Notes: a model not told the origin generated them from the sequence alone. Counted from the first letter of the stretch, positions 33,583 to 43,700 are shown. The stretch: 64,000 nucleotides of DNA from Stenotrophomonas sp. VV52 (GCF_002893095.1 NZ_PKQQ01000001.1:682001-746000), one strand, 5' to 3'. A program made the numbers and translations.

Positions 33583-35699
33583 GCCGTGCCAGTGGCGCCG
33601 CGCACTCGCGGGTCAAGGCCGGTCGACCGTATCCGCTGGGGGCTACCTGGGACGGGCTGGGGGTCAACTTCTCGCTCTACAGCCGGCATGCCACGCGGGT
33701 AGAGCTGTGCCTGTTCAACGAACGTGGCCGCGAGATCGAGCGGATCACCTTGCCGGAATACACCGACGAGATCTGGCACGGTTACCTGCCGGACGCGCGT
33801 CCCGGCCAGCGCTACGGCTACCGCGTGCATGGCCCCTACGCGCCGGACGCCGGTCACCGTTTCAACCCCAACAAGCTGGTGCTGGATCCGTACGCGAAGC
33901 AACTGGTGGGTCAGATCAAGTGGGCCCCGCACCTGTTCGGCTACACCATTGGCCACAAGGACAAGGACCTCAGCTTCGACCGTCGCGACAGTGCGGGCTA
34001 CATGTCGCGCTGCGTGGTGGTGGACCCCGCCTTCACCTGGGGCGCGGATCGTAGCCCGGCGGTACCCTGGGACCGCACGGTGATCTATGAAGCGCACCTG
34101 CGCGGTCTGTCCATGCAGCACCCGGCCGTGCCGGAGGCTTCGCGCGGCACGTTCTCGGCGCTGCGCTCGGAGGCGGTCACCGATCACCTCAAGCACCTGG
34201 GGGTCACCGCGCTGGAACTGCTGCCGGTGCACGCGCACGTCGACGATCAGTATCTGGTGGACAAGGGGCTGAAGAACTATTGGGGTTACAACACCCTGGG
34301 CTTCTTCGCGCCGGATCCGGTGTTCATGTCGACCAGCACCATCGCCGAGTTCAAGCAGATGGTGGCAAGCCTGCACAACGCAGGCCTGGAGCTGATCCTG
34401 GACGTGGTCTACAACCACACCGCCGAGGGCAACGAGCTCGGCCCGACCCTGTCGTTCAAGGGCATCGACAACGCCAGCTATTATCGCCTGGCAGAAGACC
34501 GGCGTTACTACATCAACGACACCGGCACCGGCAATACGTTCGACCTGACCAATGCCGGTGCGCTGCGGATGGTGATGGACTCGCTGCGCTATTGGGTGCA
34601 GGACATGCACGTCGACGGCTTCCGTTTCGACCTGGCTACGATCCTCGGCCGTGAGCGCGCGGGTTTCGATGCGTCCGGCAGCTTCCTCGATGCGGTGCGG
34701 CAGGACCCGGTGCTGAGCCAGGTGAAGCTGATCGCGGAGCCGTGGGACATCGGCCCTGGCGGCTACCAGCTGGGCAACTTCGCGCCGGGCTGGGCCGAGT
34801 GGAACGACCGCTTCCGTGACAACCTGCGTGCGTTCTGGAAGGGCGACGAGGGCCAGTTGTCCGAGTTCGCCACGCGGCTGATGGGCTCTGCCGACCTGTT
34901 CGACCACAACGGGCGGCGACCTGCAGCGTCGGTCAATTTCGTGACCGCGCATGACGGGTTCACCCTGCACGACCTGGTCAGCTACAACGACAAGCACAAC
35001 ATCGAGAACGGCGAAGACGGGCGCGACGGCAGCGACCACAACATCTCCTGGAACCACGGCGCGGAAGGCCCCACCGACGATCCCGGGATCCTGGCGCTGC
35101 GCCGTCGTCAGATGCGGAACCTGCTGGCCAGCCTGCTGCTGGCGCAGGGCACGCCGATGCTGCTGGCCGGCGATGAGTTCGGCCGCACCCAGAACGGCAA
35201 CAACAATGCGTATTGCCAGGACAACCCGATCAACTGGATCGACTGGGAACGGGCGGCGAGCGAGGACGGGCAGCAGCAGTCGCAGTTCGTTCGCCGCCTG
35301 CTGGCCCTGCGCCGACGCTATCCGCAGCTGCGGCGGAGTCGGTTCCTGGATGCGCGCGACGGCCAAGGGGCCGATGCCGCACATTGGCTGCGCCCGGACG
35401 GGCAGCCGATGCAGGAGGCGGACTGGCATGAACCGCAGCATCGCGCGTTGATGCTGCAGCTGCCGGCGCTGCCGCACGACGGCGAATCAACCGTGGTCGA
35501 GTCCACCCAGCTGTTGTTGCTGGTCAATGCGGCAGCTGAAGGCCAGGCATTCGCGCCGCCAAGCGCCGACAACACCCCGTGGCGCCTGCTGATCACCTCA
35601 GTGGACGACACGCCGGTGCAGCCCGACGAGCATGGACAGTGGCATCTGCCGGACCGCGCGATCGCGCTGTTGGCCAGCCGCGTAGGCAGCGGCCAGTAA
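33579..35699 (+). CDS. glgX: Glycogen debranching enzyme (isoamylase type)
   Basis: This 706-residue GH13_11 enzyme has an N-terminal CBM48 (PLGATWDGLGVNFSLYSRHA). The barrel has DVVYNHTAEGNE, the nucleophile in VDGFRFDLATILGRE, the acid/base in IAEPWDIGPGGYQ and the third carboxylate in FVTAHDGFTLHDLVSYN. It hydrolyses alpha-1,6 branches of limit dextrins, giving linear chains to MalQ and TreY. It is the last gene of the operon and is followed by a perfect 10-bp hairpin. The ATG overlaps the stop of the DUF2934 gene. Confidence 0.94.
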   Translation: MSRASGAAHSRVKAGRPYPLGATWDGLGVNFSLYSRHATRVELCLFNERGREIERITLPEYTDEIWHGYLPDARPGQRYGYRVHGPYAPDAGHRFNPNKLVLDPYAKQLVGQIKWAPHLFGYTIGHKDKDLSFDRRDSAGYMSRCVVVDPAFTWGADRSPAVPWDRTVIYEAHLRGLSMQHPAVPEASRGTFSALRSEAVTDHLKHLGVTALELLPVHAHVDDQYLVDKGLKNYWGYNTLGFFAPDPVFMSTSTIAEFKQMVASLHNAGLELILDVVYNHTAEGNELGPTLSFKGIDNASYYRLAEDRRYYINDTGTGNTFDLTNAGALRMVMDSLRYWVQDMHVDGFRFDLATILGRERAGFDASGSFLDAVRQDPVLSQVKLIAEPWDIGPGGYQLGNFAPGWAEWNDRFRDNLRAFWKGDEGQLSEFATRLMGSADLFDHNGRRPAASVNFVTAHDGFTLHDLVSYNDKHNIENGEDGRDGSDHNISWNHGAEGPTDDPGILALRRRQMRNLLASLLLAQGTPMLLAGDEFGRTQNGNNNAYCQDNPINWIDWERAASEDGQQQSQFVRRLLALRRRYPQLRRSRFLDARDGQGADAAHWLRPDGQPMQEADWHEPQHRALMLQLPALPHDGESTVVESTQLLLLVNAAAEGQAFAPPSADNTPWRLLITSVDDTPVQPDEHGQWHLPDRAIALLASRVGSGQ

Positions 35700-35713
35700 C
35701 GGTGAGGTACAGG

Positions 35714-35743
35714 CGCCTGGCGATCAGGGATCGTCGCCAGGCG
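35714..35743. terminator. Bidirectional terminator hairpin between glgX and the patatin gene
   Basis: A perfect 10-bp inverted repeat, CGCCTGGCGA (35714-35723) and TCGCCAGGCG (35734-35743), has a 10-base loop. It starts 14 bp after the glgX stop. The right arm and loop lie within the last codons and stop of the convergent patatin gene, so it can serve both strands. Confidence 0.6.
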
Positions 35744-37019
35744 TCATTCCGGGTGGGCGGGACAGCCACACCGGTCCCGCGCGGGCGCGTTGGTAGCCCA
35801 GGTCATACAGCACCTTCATCTGCACCGGATTGAAGCTGGTCGCCTCGGGCAAATCCAATGTCGAGTCGATGGTGACCCAGGCAAAACGCGCCCGGTCGCG
35901 GCGGGCGTAGGCGTACTCGCGGAACAGGTCGCCGATCATGCCCGCGCGCCCGGCCACTTCGATGGTGCGGAACGCGATGCCGCGCAGCGAGCGTTCGGCC
36001 GGGTCGGACGCTGCGGCGAGCTGGCCGTTGTGGATCATGTAGGTGTCGTAGGTGGCGGGTGCCCGCGATACGCGGTTGTAGATCTGCTGGGGATCAATGA
36101 TGCCGGCATGCAGGAAGATGTTGGCGGCGACGAAGCCGTCCACGTGCATCTCGTCGTAGCGTTTGCCGTGGGCCTCCACTTCGATCAGCACCGGTGGGAA
36201 TGCAATCGGAATCGAGGCGGAGGCCAGCATTACCCGGCGGAACAGCGCGAGCGCCTCGGGAGACTCGCGGGTGGCGATCAACCCCATGTTCCAGACCACG
36301 AAGTGGCGCGAATCGAGGTCTGCGGTGCCCATGTACAGCCGTCGCCCTGCACGGTGCTCGGCGGCGATCTTCCGCAGCAGAGGTGCGTCGATGGCACGGG
36401 CGATGAGCGCCTCCAGCGGTGCCGTATTCGCAAGCGACTCGCGGCGCAGCAGTGCCATCAACGGATTGCCGGCACTGAAAACATCCGCGTCGGATGTGGT
36501 GGTGTAGAAGCGCCGCAACGCCGCGTCGTAGTCCGGGCCGAGGAAAGCATAAGGCGCCATCAACGCCCCGGTCGAAACCCCGGTGACGATCTTGAACGTC
36601 GGCCGGGTGCCCGTTGCGGTCCAGCCATTGAGGAACCCGGCCCCGAATGCCCCATTCGCGCCCCCACCTGACAGCGCAAGGTGCGGATAGTGGATGCGTC
36701 CATCGCCACCCACCGGAAAGTCGTCCGGCCGCTCATCGCGGATCGAGCGTTCAAAATCCAGTTCCATGTCGCGATTCGGCCGCCCCGCCCAGCCCCGCAC
36801 ATCGGGCATCCCCGGCACGGCCGCCCAGGCAACCTGATCGGCGGGCACGGGGTTGCGGGGCAGGGTGGCGCACCCGGCCAGCAGCAGGCAGCCCAGCAGG
36901 AGGGCCAGGCAGGCAGCAACGCGGGAGCGGGCAGTGGGTGCGTCCACGCAGGGAGCGTGGCACCCCGACGGTCGGCCGGTCCACAGTAAAACCCGCAGGG
37001 CGTTTGGTGTGGATCGCAT
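35724..37019 (-). CDS. Patatin-like phospholipase lipoprotein
   Basis: This 431-residue protein contains the patatin fold: oxyanion-hole loop LSGGGANGAFGAGFLNGW, nucleophile motif GVSTGA and dyad aspartate in HVDGFVAANIF (DGF instead of the usual DGG/A). A lipobox CLLLAGC lies near residue 49, an unusually long distance from ATG 37019; an in-frame GTG at 36947 would give a standard-length signal peptide. ATG 37019 shares its A with the TGA of the LysR gene (TGATG), which favours translational coupling. It is probably an outer-membrane or periplasmic acyl hydrolase. The DGF variant may affect specificity. Confidence 0.83.
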   Translation of the reverse strand: MRSTPNALRVLLWTGRPSGCHAPCVDAPTARSRVAACLALLLGCLLLAGCATLPRNPVPADQVAWAAVPGMPDVRGWAGRPNRDMELDFERSIRDERPDDFPVGGDGRIHYPHLALSGGGANGAFGAGFLNGWTATGTRPTFKIVTGVSTGALMAPYAFLGPDYDAALRRFYTTTSDADVFSAGNPLMALLRRESLANTAPLEALIARAIDAPLLRKIAAEHRAGRRLYMGTADLDSRHFVVWNMGLIATRESPEALALFRRVMLASASIPIAFPPVLIEVEAHGKRYDEMHVDGFVAANIFLHAGIIDPQQIYNRVSRAPATYDTYMIHNGQLAAASDPAERSLRGIAFRTIEVAGRAGMIGDLFREYAYARRDRARFAWVTIDSTLDLPEATSFNPVQMKVLYDLGYQRARAGPVWLSRPPGMTPGDDP

Positions 37020-37951
37020 CACGTGTCGGCTGCTTCATCCCAGTACGCAGGTGACCCAAACCCGTCCAACAGGAATGCCGTCACTTCGCGCACCTTGCGT
37101 GAGCGCAGCTTGTTCTCGGGGGACAACAGCTGGATGTAGGAGCTCTCGACGCTTGCAGAGCCTTCCCACGCGCCGAGCAATGGCACCAGCTGCGTACGCT
37201 CAAAGCTGCCTTGTCGATACAGCCAGCTGGGAAACAGCACCACACCGCGACCCTCCATCGCGGCGTCCAGCAACACCTCTGCGTTGTTGCTGCACAGTGG
37301 GCCGCTGACGTTGATGCCCTCGAACGGGGCGTCAGCGTCCTGCCGGAAGTACCAGCGCTGGGTGCCGAACTGGCCCTTGTAGAGCAGGCAGGGGTGATCC
37401 AGCAGGTCGGCGGGTGTTTCCGGTACGCCATGCGCGGCGAGGTAGGCCGGGCTGGCGGCCACGATCTGCCGTTGCGCGGCCACTGTGCGCCCGATCAACC
37501 CGGAGTCGACCTGCGCTCCGATCCGTACCGTGATGTCCACGCCTTCCTGCACCGGGTCGATGAAGACATCGGTGAGCTGCAGTTCGACATCCAAGCCGGG
37601 GTGCTCGGCCTGCAGCGCGCCGATCAGGCGGGCCACGTGCAGGCGGCCGAACGCTTCAGGGGCGTTGATCCGCAGCCGTCCGCTCAGTGCTCCCTCGTTG
37701 TGGCCCAGATCGTCCACCGCCGCATCCAGCAGGTCGATGGCTTCGCGGGCCTGCTGATGAAAACGTTCGCCTTCTTCGGTCAGCCGCACCGCGCGGGTGC
37801 TGCGGTAGAACAGCTGGTGGCCCAGGTCCTTTTCCAGTCCGGCGATGAAGCGCGACACCGATGACGCCGGTACCCGGAAGTGGCGGGCGGTAGCCAGGAA
37901 ACTGCGGTTGCTGGCCACCATCAGGAAGTAGCGCAGGGCCTTGAGCTGCAT
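37019..37951 (-). CDS. LysR-family transcriptional regulator
   Basis: This 310-residue protein has an N-terminal winged helix-turn-helix (LKALRYFLMVASNRSFLATA, PASSVSRFIAGLE) and a C-terminal effector-binding domain. ATG 37951 is chosen: GGAG lies upstream and the protein then begins as other LysR proteins do. The longer open frame to 38023 would cross the operator. It is transcribed divergently from the Old Yellow Enzyme gene, with a T-N11-A dyad between them, so it probably controls that gene and itself, and through coupling also the patatin gene. Confidence 0.88.
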   Translation of the reverse strand: MQLKALRYFLMVASNRSFLATARHFRVPASSVSRFIAGLEKDLGHQLFYRSTRAVRLTEEGERFHQQAREAIDLLDAAVDDLGHNEGALSGRLRINAPEAFGRLHVARLIGALQAEHPGLDVELQLTDVFIDPVQEGVDITVRIGAQVDSGLIGRTVAAQRQIVAASPAYLAAHGVPETPADLLDHPCLLYKGQFGTQRWYFRQDADAPFEGINVSGPLCSNNAEVLLDAAMEGRGVVLFPSWLYRQGSFERTQLVPLLGAWEGSASVESSYIQLLSPENKLRSRKVREVTAFLLDGFGSPAYWDEAADT

Positions 37952-37966
37952 CGGCTGGGCTCCATG

Positions 37967-37983
37967 ATTGCGATTTGCGCAAT
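37967..37983. promoter_or_regulatory. LysR-type binding site between the LysR and OYE genes
   Basis: The perfect dyad ATTGCG (37967-37972) / CGCAAT (37978-37983) with a 5-bp centre fits the LysR box T-N11-A exactly (T37969, A37981). It lies 16 bp upstream of the LysR ATG and 96 bp upstream of the divergent OYE gene, in an AT-rich patch, and includes the nested palindrome TTGCGCAA. This placement suits autorepression of lysR with control of the OYE gene. Confidence 0.6.
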
Positions 37984-38078
37984 TGTGATTTGACGATTGG
38001 CCGGATTGTAGCTCCATCAGCATCTACCTAGCATGGACGCCTGCCCGCGCCGTCGGGCCCCTCCCCAGGAACCCTGCC

Positions 38079-39212
38079 ATGACTGCTTCCCTGTTTACCC
38101 CGTTCGACCTCGCCGGCACGCCACTGCGCAACCGGGTGGTGATGGCGCCGCTGACCCGTGCCCGCGCGCCCAATGACATCGCCGACGAGCGCATCGCGCT
38201 GTACTACGCCCAGCGCGCCACGGCCGGCCTGATCGTCAGCGAGGGCACGCCGATCTCGCAGGAAGGGCAGGGATACCTGTTCAATCCGGGCATCTTCCGC
38301 CCCGAGCAGATCGAGGGCTGGCGCCTGACCACCAACTCCGTGCATGCGGTGGGTGGGAAGATCGTGGCCCAGCTGTGGCACGTGGGCCGCGTTTCGCACC
38401 CGACCATCCAGGCCGACGGCCGCCAGCCGGTCAGCGCCAGTTCGAAGCAGCCCATGGGCGCGCAGGCCTTTGGTTACGACGAAAGCGGCACACCTGCGCT
38501 GGTTGCGCCGCCCGCGCCGCGCCAGCTCGCAACGGATGAGATCGCACGGATCGTCGGCGAATTCGCACAGGCCGCGGCCAATGCCATCGAGGCAGGCTTC
38601 GACGGCGTGGAGATCCACGGCGCCAATGGCTACCTGTTCGAGCAGTTCATGAACCCGCTGGTCAACGACCGCACCGACCAGTACGCCGCCGACACCATGG
38701 AAAACCGCCTTCGCTTCACCCTGGAGGTGATCGACGCGGTGGTGGCCCGCATTGGTGCGGCGCGCACCGGCATTCGCCTCTCGCCGTACGGTCAGCTGTT
38801 CGACATGCCGCTGCACGACGGGATCGACAGTACCTACAGCGCACTGACCGAGGCGATCGGCCAGCGCGGGCTGGCCTACGTGCACCTGATGGACCAGTCC
38901 GGTTACCAGATGGGCGAGAAGGTGATGGCTGGGGGCGCTGAAACCGGCTTCCAGGCGCTGCTGCGCACCATCCGCGGCAACCTGCCGAACACCGCATTGA
39001 TCCTGGCCGGTGGCCTGGACCGCGCGCGTGCCGAGCAGCTGATCGATGCGGGCCTGATCGACCTGGCGGCGTTCGGTGCGCCCTTCATCAGCAATCCCGA
39101 TCTGGTTGCCCGCCTGCAGAACGGCTGGCCGCTCGCGACTGCCGACCGGACCACCTTCTATGGCGGTGGCGCGGAAGGCTACATCGATTACCCGAGTTAC
39201 GCCGCAGCCTGA
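38079..39212 (+). CDS. Old Yellow Enzyme family alkene reductase (NemA-like)
   Basis: This 377-residue FMN-dependent TIM barrel has the N-terminal segment NRVVMAPLTRARAPNDIA, the phenolate-binding pair in GVEIHGANGYLFEQF (HGAN, residues about 181-184), FMN loops NPLVNDRTDQYA and LILAGGL, and the C-terminal FISNPDLVARL. It reduces activated C=C bonds of enones, maleimides or nitro compounds with NAD(P)H. It is divergent from a LysR regulator, an arrangement often seen for electrophile-inducible OYEs. The last 16 bp overlap the convergent aminopeptidase gene. Confidence 0.9.
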   Translation: MTASLFTPFDLAGTPLRNRVVMAPLTRARAPNDIADERIALYYAQRATAGLIVSEGTPISQEGQGYLFNPGIFRPEQIEGWRLTTNSVHAVGGKIVAQLWHVGRVSHPTIQADGRQPVSASSKQPMGAQAFGYDESGTPALVAPPAPRQLATDEIARIVGEFAQAAANAIEAGFDGVEIHGANGYLFEQFMNPLVNDRTDQYAADTMENRLRFTLEVIDAVVARIGAARTGIRLSPYGQLFDMPLHDGIDSTYSALTEAIGQRGLAYVHLMDQSGYQMGEKVMAGGAETGFQALLRTIRGNLPNTALILAGGLDRARAEQLIDAGLIDLAAFGAPFISNPDLVARLQNGWPLATADRTTFYGGGAEGYIDYPSYAAA

Positions 39213-40150
39213 TCGGCGAATGCATCGGTGGCGCGCACCAGCGCGTCCACCGTAGCCGGTTCGGTGGCGCCGTGGCCGGACAGCACCATCTCCAGGCGAG
39301 CTTCCGGCCACGCCTGTGACAGGTCCCAGGCGCTGCGCGGCGGGCAGATGATGTCGTAGCGACCCTGCACGATCACCCCCGGCAGGTGGCGGATGCGGTC
39401 GATGTCGCGCAGCAGCTGGCCGTGCTCGAGAAACGCGTTGTGACGGAAGTAGTGGGCTTCGATGCGGGCCTTGGCCAGGGTGTCGAGCGGGTCTGCGTCG
39501 GAGACGGCGTCCACGTCATGCACCAGCGTGGCGGCGAAGTCTTCCCAGCCCAGCCAGGCTTGCGCCGCCGCGATTCGGGTTGCTTGATCGTCGCTGTCGA
39601 GCCGCTTCCAGTAGGCTTCGATCATGTCGCCGTGTTCGTCTTCCGGCAGATAGGCGGCATAGCGCGCCCAACGTTCGGGGAAGATCCAGCGGGCGCCGCC
39701 GTCGGCCTCGGCAAACCATCTATTTTCTTCTGCGCGGCCGAGGTAGACGCCCCGCACGATCAGGCCGGTGGCGCGGTCGGGGTGGCCCTGCGCGTAGGCG
39801 AGGGCGAGGGTGGAGCCCCATGAGCCGCCGAAGATGAGCCAGCGGTCGATGCCGAGTTTGGCGCGGACGGTTTCGATATCGGCAACCAGGTGCGCGGTGG
39901 TGTTGTCGCGCAGTTCGCCGAACGGCGTGGAACGGCCGCTGCCGCGCTGGTCGATCAGGACGATGCGATAACGCGTCGGGTCGAAGAAGCGGCGGTGGGT
40001 GGGGGAAATGCCTGCGCCGGGTCCACCGTGCAGGAACACGACGGGGATGCCGTCGGGTGTACCGCATTCCTCTACGTGCAGGGTGTGCAGGGTGTCTACG
40101 GCGAGGCTGTGTTCGCGGTAGGGGGCGATGGGCGGGTAGAGCGTGCGCAT
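39197..40150 (-). CDS. pip: Prolyl aminopeptidase (S33 alpha/beta hydrolase)
   Basis: This 317-residue cytoplasmic enzyme has the oxyanion motif HGGPGAGISP, DQRGSGRSTP and the nucleophile elbow GGSWGSTLAL (Ser near residue 110). A later Asp is in VQGRYDIICP and the catalytic His is in LSGHGATEP. It releases N-terminal proline from peptides. The sequence starts in the usual way for the family (MRTLYPPIAPYREHSLAV). It converges on the OYE gene with a 16-bp overlap. Confidence 0.92.
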   Translation of the reverse strand: MRTLYPPIAPYREHSLAVDTLHTLHVEECGTPDGIPVVFLHGGPGAGISPTHRRFFDPTRYRIVLIDQRGSGRSTPFGELRDNTTAHLVADIETVRAKLGIDRWLIFGGSWGSTLALAYAQGHPDRATGLIVRGVYLGRAEENRWFAEADGGARWIFPERWARYAAYLPEDEHGDMIEAYWKRLDSDDQATRIAAAQAWLGWEDFAATLVHDVDAVSDADPLDTLAKARIEAHYFRHNAFLEHGQLLRDIDRIRHLPGVIVQGRYDIICPPRSAWDLSQAWPEARLEMVLSGHGATEPATVDALVRATDAFADQAAA

Positions 40151-40197
40151 GCGGGGACCTGGGGCGGGGTGCCGTTCAAGGGTAACCCAGGGTGTAC

Positions 40198-40223
40198 GTA
40201 GGACACGCGCGGCGTGTCGCTAC
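40198..40223. repeat. Symmetric SMAG-type GTAG hairpin supplying a TAG stop
   Basis: GTAG (40198-40201) is followed by GACACGC (40202-40208), loop GCG, GCGTGTC (40212-40218), then GCTAC (40219-40223). It is headed by GTAG on both strands. On the minus strand the TAG (40220-40222) is the stop codon of the small secreted protein gene. It lies between two minus-strand genes and could act as a terminator or mRNA 3'-end stabiliser. Confidence 0.7.
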
Positions 40224-40660
40224 TCTATGGCGACGCGCACATCCCTGGCGGTGTCGCGCAGGAGCTCTACGGTGAAGTCAGGGGCGCCGCGTTGGGCTTC
40301 TATGACGACTACGTCGCCGTTTTCGACCATGACCTTGTAGCGGTCGCCCAGCCGCGCACTGATGGCGGCGCGGGCAGCGTTTGCAATCAGCGTCTCGGAG
40401 TCCCCTTCGCTGATCGGCACGTCGATGTGCATCGGCGACTCTTCCTGCAACCAGATGCGGAAGCTGACGGTGCCGTTCGATTCGGCGGCGTCATGGATCG
40501 CCAGGCGCCAGCTGTTGGCGGCCTTCGGGCGCGGCATGTCGGTGGCACGCGGGGTGAGCATGGGCGCGAACTGCGCCATCGCCGTTGAGCTGCCCGCGAA
40601 CAGGACACACAGACCGAGGGAGAGGGCGACTTTCAGGGCGGGATGCGGATGGCGGTTCAT
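40220..40660 (-). CDS. Small secreted protein of unknown function
   Basis: This 146-residue protein has a clear signal peptide (VALSLGLCVLFAGSSTAMAQ, cleavage likely after the AMA region near residue 29). The mature ~117-residue domain has alternating strands and a helix (SWRLAIHDAAESNGTVSFRI, then DSETLIANAARAAISARL). No family is recognised. It is divergent from lhr (71-bp gap). The stop codon is part of a SMAG-type repeat. Confidence 0.7.
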   Translation of the reverse strand: MNRHPHPALKVALSLGLCVLFAGSSTAMAQFAPMLTPRATDMPRPKAANSWRLAIHDAAESNGTVSFRIWLQEESPMHIDVPISEGDSETLIANAARAAISARLGDRYKVMVENGDVVVIEAQRGAPDFTVELLRDTARDVRVAIE

Positions 40661-40731
40661 GGCGGTGGCCGGTCAGTAAACAGCGGGTTGTGATCAGTAT
40701 TTCTACGCCCCAGCGGGTAATCTGGACGTCA

Positions 40732-43700
40732 ATGAGACAGTCGCCTCCCCATCACGCGCTCGTTCCGTTTGAACCCGCCACCCGCGACTGGTTCGCCTCG
40801 GCCTTCCCAGCGCCCACGCCCGTGCAAACGGCGGCATGGGCGGCCATCGGCCAGCGCCAGCACACCCTGGTGATAGCGCCCACCGGCTCGGGCAAGACGT
40901 TGGCAGCGTTCCTGCACGCGATAGACCAGCTGTACCGCCAGCGCCTGCACGACACCGGACCACGGCGCACACGCGTTCTTTACATTTCCCCGATCAAGGC
41001 GCTGGGGGCCGACGTCCAGCGCAACCTGCAGGTGCCCTTGCTGGGCGTGGATGCCGAGCGCGAGCGCCGCGGCGATCCGCCGGTCACCCTGACCGTGGCA
41101 GTCCGCACGGGCGACACGCCCAGCGCCGAACGCGCGCGGATGGTGCGGCGCCCGCCGGACATCCTGATCACCACCCCGGAATCGCTGTTCCTGATGCTGA
41201 CCTCGCAGGCACGCGAGACGCTTCGGGAGGTCGACACGGTGATCGTCGACGAGATCCACGCGGTGGCCGGCAGCAAGCGCGGCACCCACCTGGCGCTCAG
41301 CCTGGAGCGGCTGGATGCGCTGCTTCAGGTGCCTGCGCAGCGCATCGGGCTGTCTGCCACGGTACGACCGGTCGAGCGGGTTGCGGCGTTCCTGGGCGGT
41401 GACCGGCCGGTGACCGTGGTCGACCCGGACAGCCCGCGCAAGCTGGACGTGCGCATCGTGGTGCCAGTGGAGGACATGGCCGACCTGCCGGCGCAGGCAG
41501 GACCCGCCGGGGAGCGCGACGGGCACGCGCGCGCCGGGTCGATCTGGCCGCATGTGGAGGCCAGCATCCTGGACCAGGTGCTGCAGCGTCGCTCGACCAT
41601 CGTGTTCGCCAATTCGCGTGGGGTGGCCGAAAAGCTGACCGCGCGCCTCAACGAGTTGTACGCCGAACGCACTGCGCGTGCCGCCGGGCTCCCCGTGCCC
41701 ACGGCGGTGCCGGAGCAGTACGGTTCGTTCACCGGCAGCACCGTGTCGCGCGTGCTCGACAGTCCGGAGGTGATCGCACGTTCGCACCACGGCTCGGTGT
41801 CGAAGGAACAGCGGCGCGAGATCGAACAGTCGCTCAAGGACGGTAGCCTGCGCTGCGTCGTGGCCACCTCCAGTCTGGAGCTCGGCATCGACATGGGCCT
41901 GGTCGATCTGGTGATCCAGGTTGCGGCGCCGCCGTCGGTCGCCAGCGCCCTGCAGCGCATCGGCCGCGCCAGCCACCAGGTAGGTGGCACGTCCACCGGG
42001 TTGGTGTATCCGCGCACCCGGCGCGACCTGATCGACGCGACTGTGGCGATCCAGCGGATGCTGGCCGGGCAGATCGAAGCGGTCGACCCACCGCGCAACC
42101 CGCTGGACGTGCTGGCCCAGCAGACCGTGGCCGCGGCCTCGATGGACACGCTGGACGTGGAACAGTGGTACGCCACGGTGCGCCGCGCCGCGCCGTACGT
42201 GGCCCTGCCGCGCAGTGCGTTCGACGCGACCCTGGACATGCTGGCCGGGCGCTATCCCTCCGACGACTTCGCCGGCTTTCGCCCGCGCCTGGTCTGGAAC
42301 CGGCAGAGCGGCGAACTGAGTGCGCGGCCCGGCGCGAAGCTGCTGGCCGTAACCAGTGCCGGCACCATTCCCGACCGCGGCATGTACAGCGTGATGCTGC
42401 CGGAAGGCGAGGAGCGCGCCGGTTCGCGTCGGGTGGGCGAGCTCGATGAGGAAATGGTGCACGAGTCACGGGTCAATGATGTGATCACCCTGGGTGCAAC
42501 GTCGTGGCGGATCGAGCAGATCACCCACGACCAGGTGGTGGTGACCCCGGCGCCCGGGCGTTCGGCGCGGCTGCCGTTCTGGCGCGGCGAGGGCGTGGGT
42601 CGCCCGGCCGAGCTGGGCGAGGCGGTGGGTGCCTTCCTGGCGGCGATGGACACGGATGCAACCACGGGCGAGATCGCGCCTGCGCATCTGCAGGACCTGC
42701 GCCGCTGCGGGCTGCAGCCCAACGCCATCGCCAACATCGTCGGCCTGCTGGACGAGCAGCGCGAGGCCACCGGCGTGCTGCCCACCGACCGCCGGCTGGT
42801 GGTGGAGCGCTGCCGCGACGAGTCCGGCGACTGGCGGGTGATGCTGCATTCGCCGTATGGGCGCCGCGTGCACGACCCGTGGGCGCTGGCCCTGGCCGGG
42901 CGTATCCAGGATCGCTGGGGCATCGATCCGGCGGTAGTGGCCAGCGACGACGGCATCATCCTGCGCATTCCCGATTCCACCGGGCGCCTGCCGGGCGCGG
43001 AGCTGTTCCTGTTCGATCCGGAACGCTTGCGTCGCGAGGTGAACCAGTCGGTCGGCAGCTCAGCGCTGTTCGCGGCCCGCTTCCGTGAGTGCGCCGCGCG
43101 CGCCCTGTTGCTGCCCCGGACCAAGCCCGGTCGCCGTTCCCCGCTGTGGCAGCAACGCCTGCGCTCGGCCGAACTGCTGGGCATCGCGCAGCGTTACCCG
43201 GACTTCCCGATCCTGATCGAGACCGCGCGCGAGTGCCTGCAGGACGTCTATGACCTGGATGCGCTCGACGCGTTGATGCAGCGCCTGGCCGAGGGCAGTG
43301 TGGAGATCGCCGAGGTCACCACCGAGGTGCCGTCGCCATTCGCCGCCAACCTGCTGTTCGGCTATGTGGCTGAGTTCATGTACGGCACCGACGTGCCGCT
43401 GGCCGAGCGTCGCGCCTCGGTGTTGTCGCTGGACACCGGTTTGCTTGGCGACCTGCTCGGGCAGGTGGATCTGGGCGAACTGCTGGATGCTGGCGTGGTG
43501 GAGCAGGTGGGGCAGGAGCTTCAGCGCCTGGCACCGCAGCGACAGGCTACGGGCAAGGAGGGCGTGGCCGACCTGCTGCGCGAGCTGGGGCCCATGAGCG
43601 AGGATGCAGTAGCGCAGCGGCTGACCGATGGCGCAGAGGCGCGCGCCCATCTGCTGGCACTGCAACGCGAACAACGCGCCTTCAAGGTACTGCTTGCCAC

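Noticed and set aside
30837..35477. Very long open frame (over 1500 codons) on the minus strand opposite treY and glgX
   Set aside because: The plus strand carries treY, a DUF2934 gene and glgX with all catalytic motifs. Open antisense frames are expected at this GC content, and the antisense translation is Gln/Arg/His-rich without recognisable domains.
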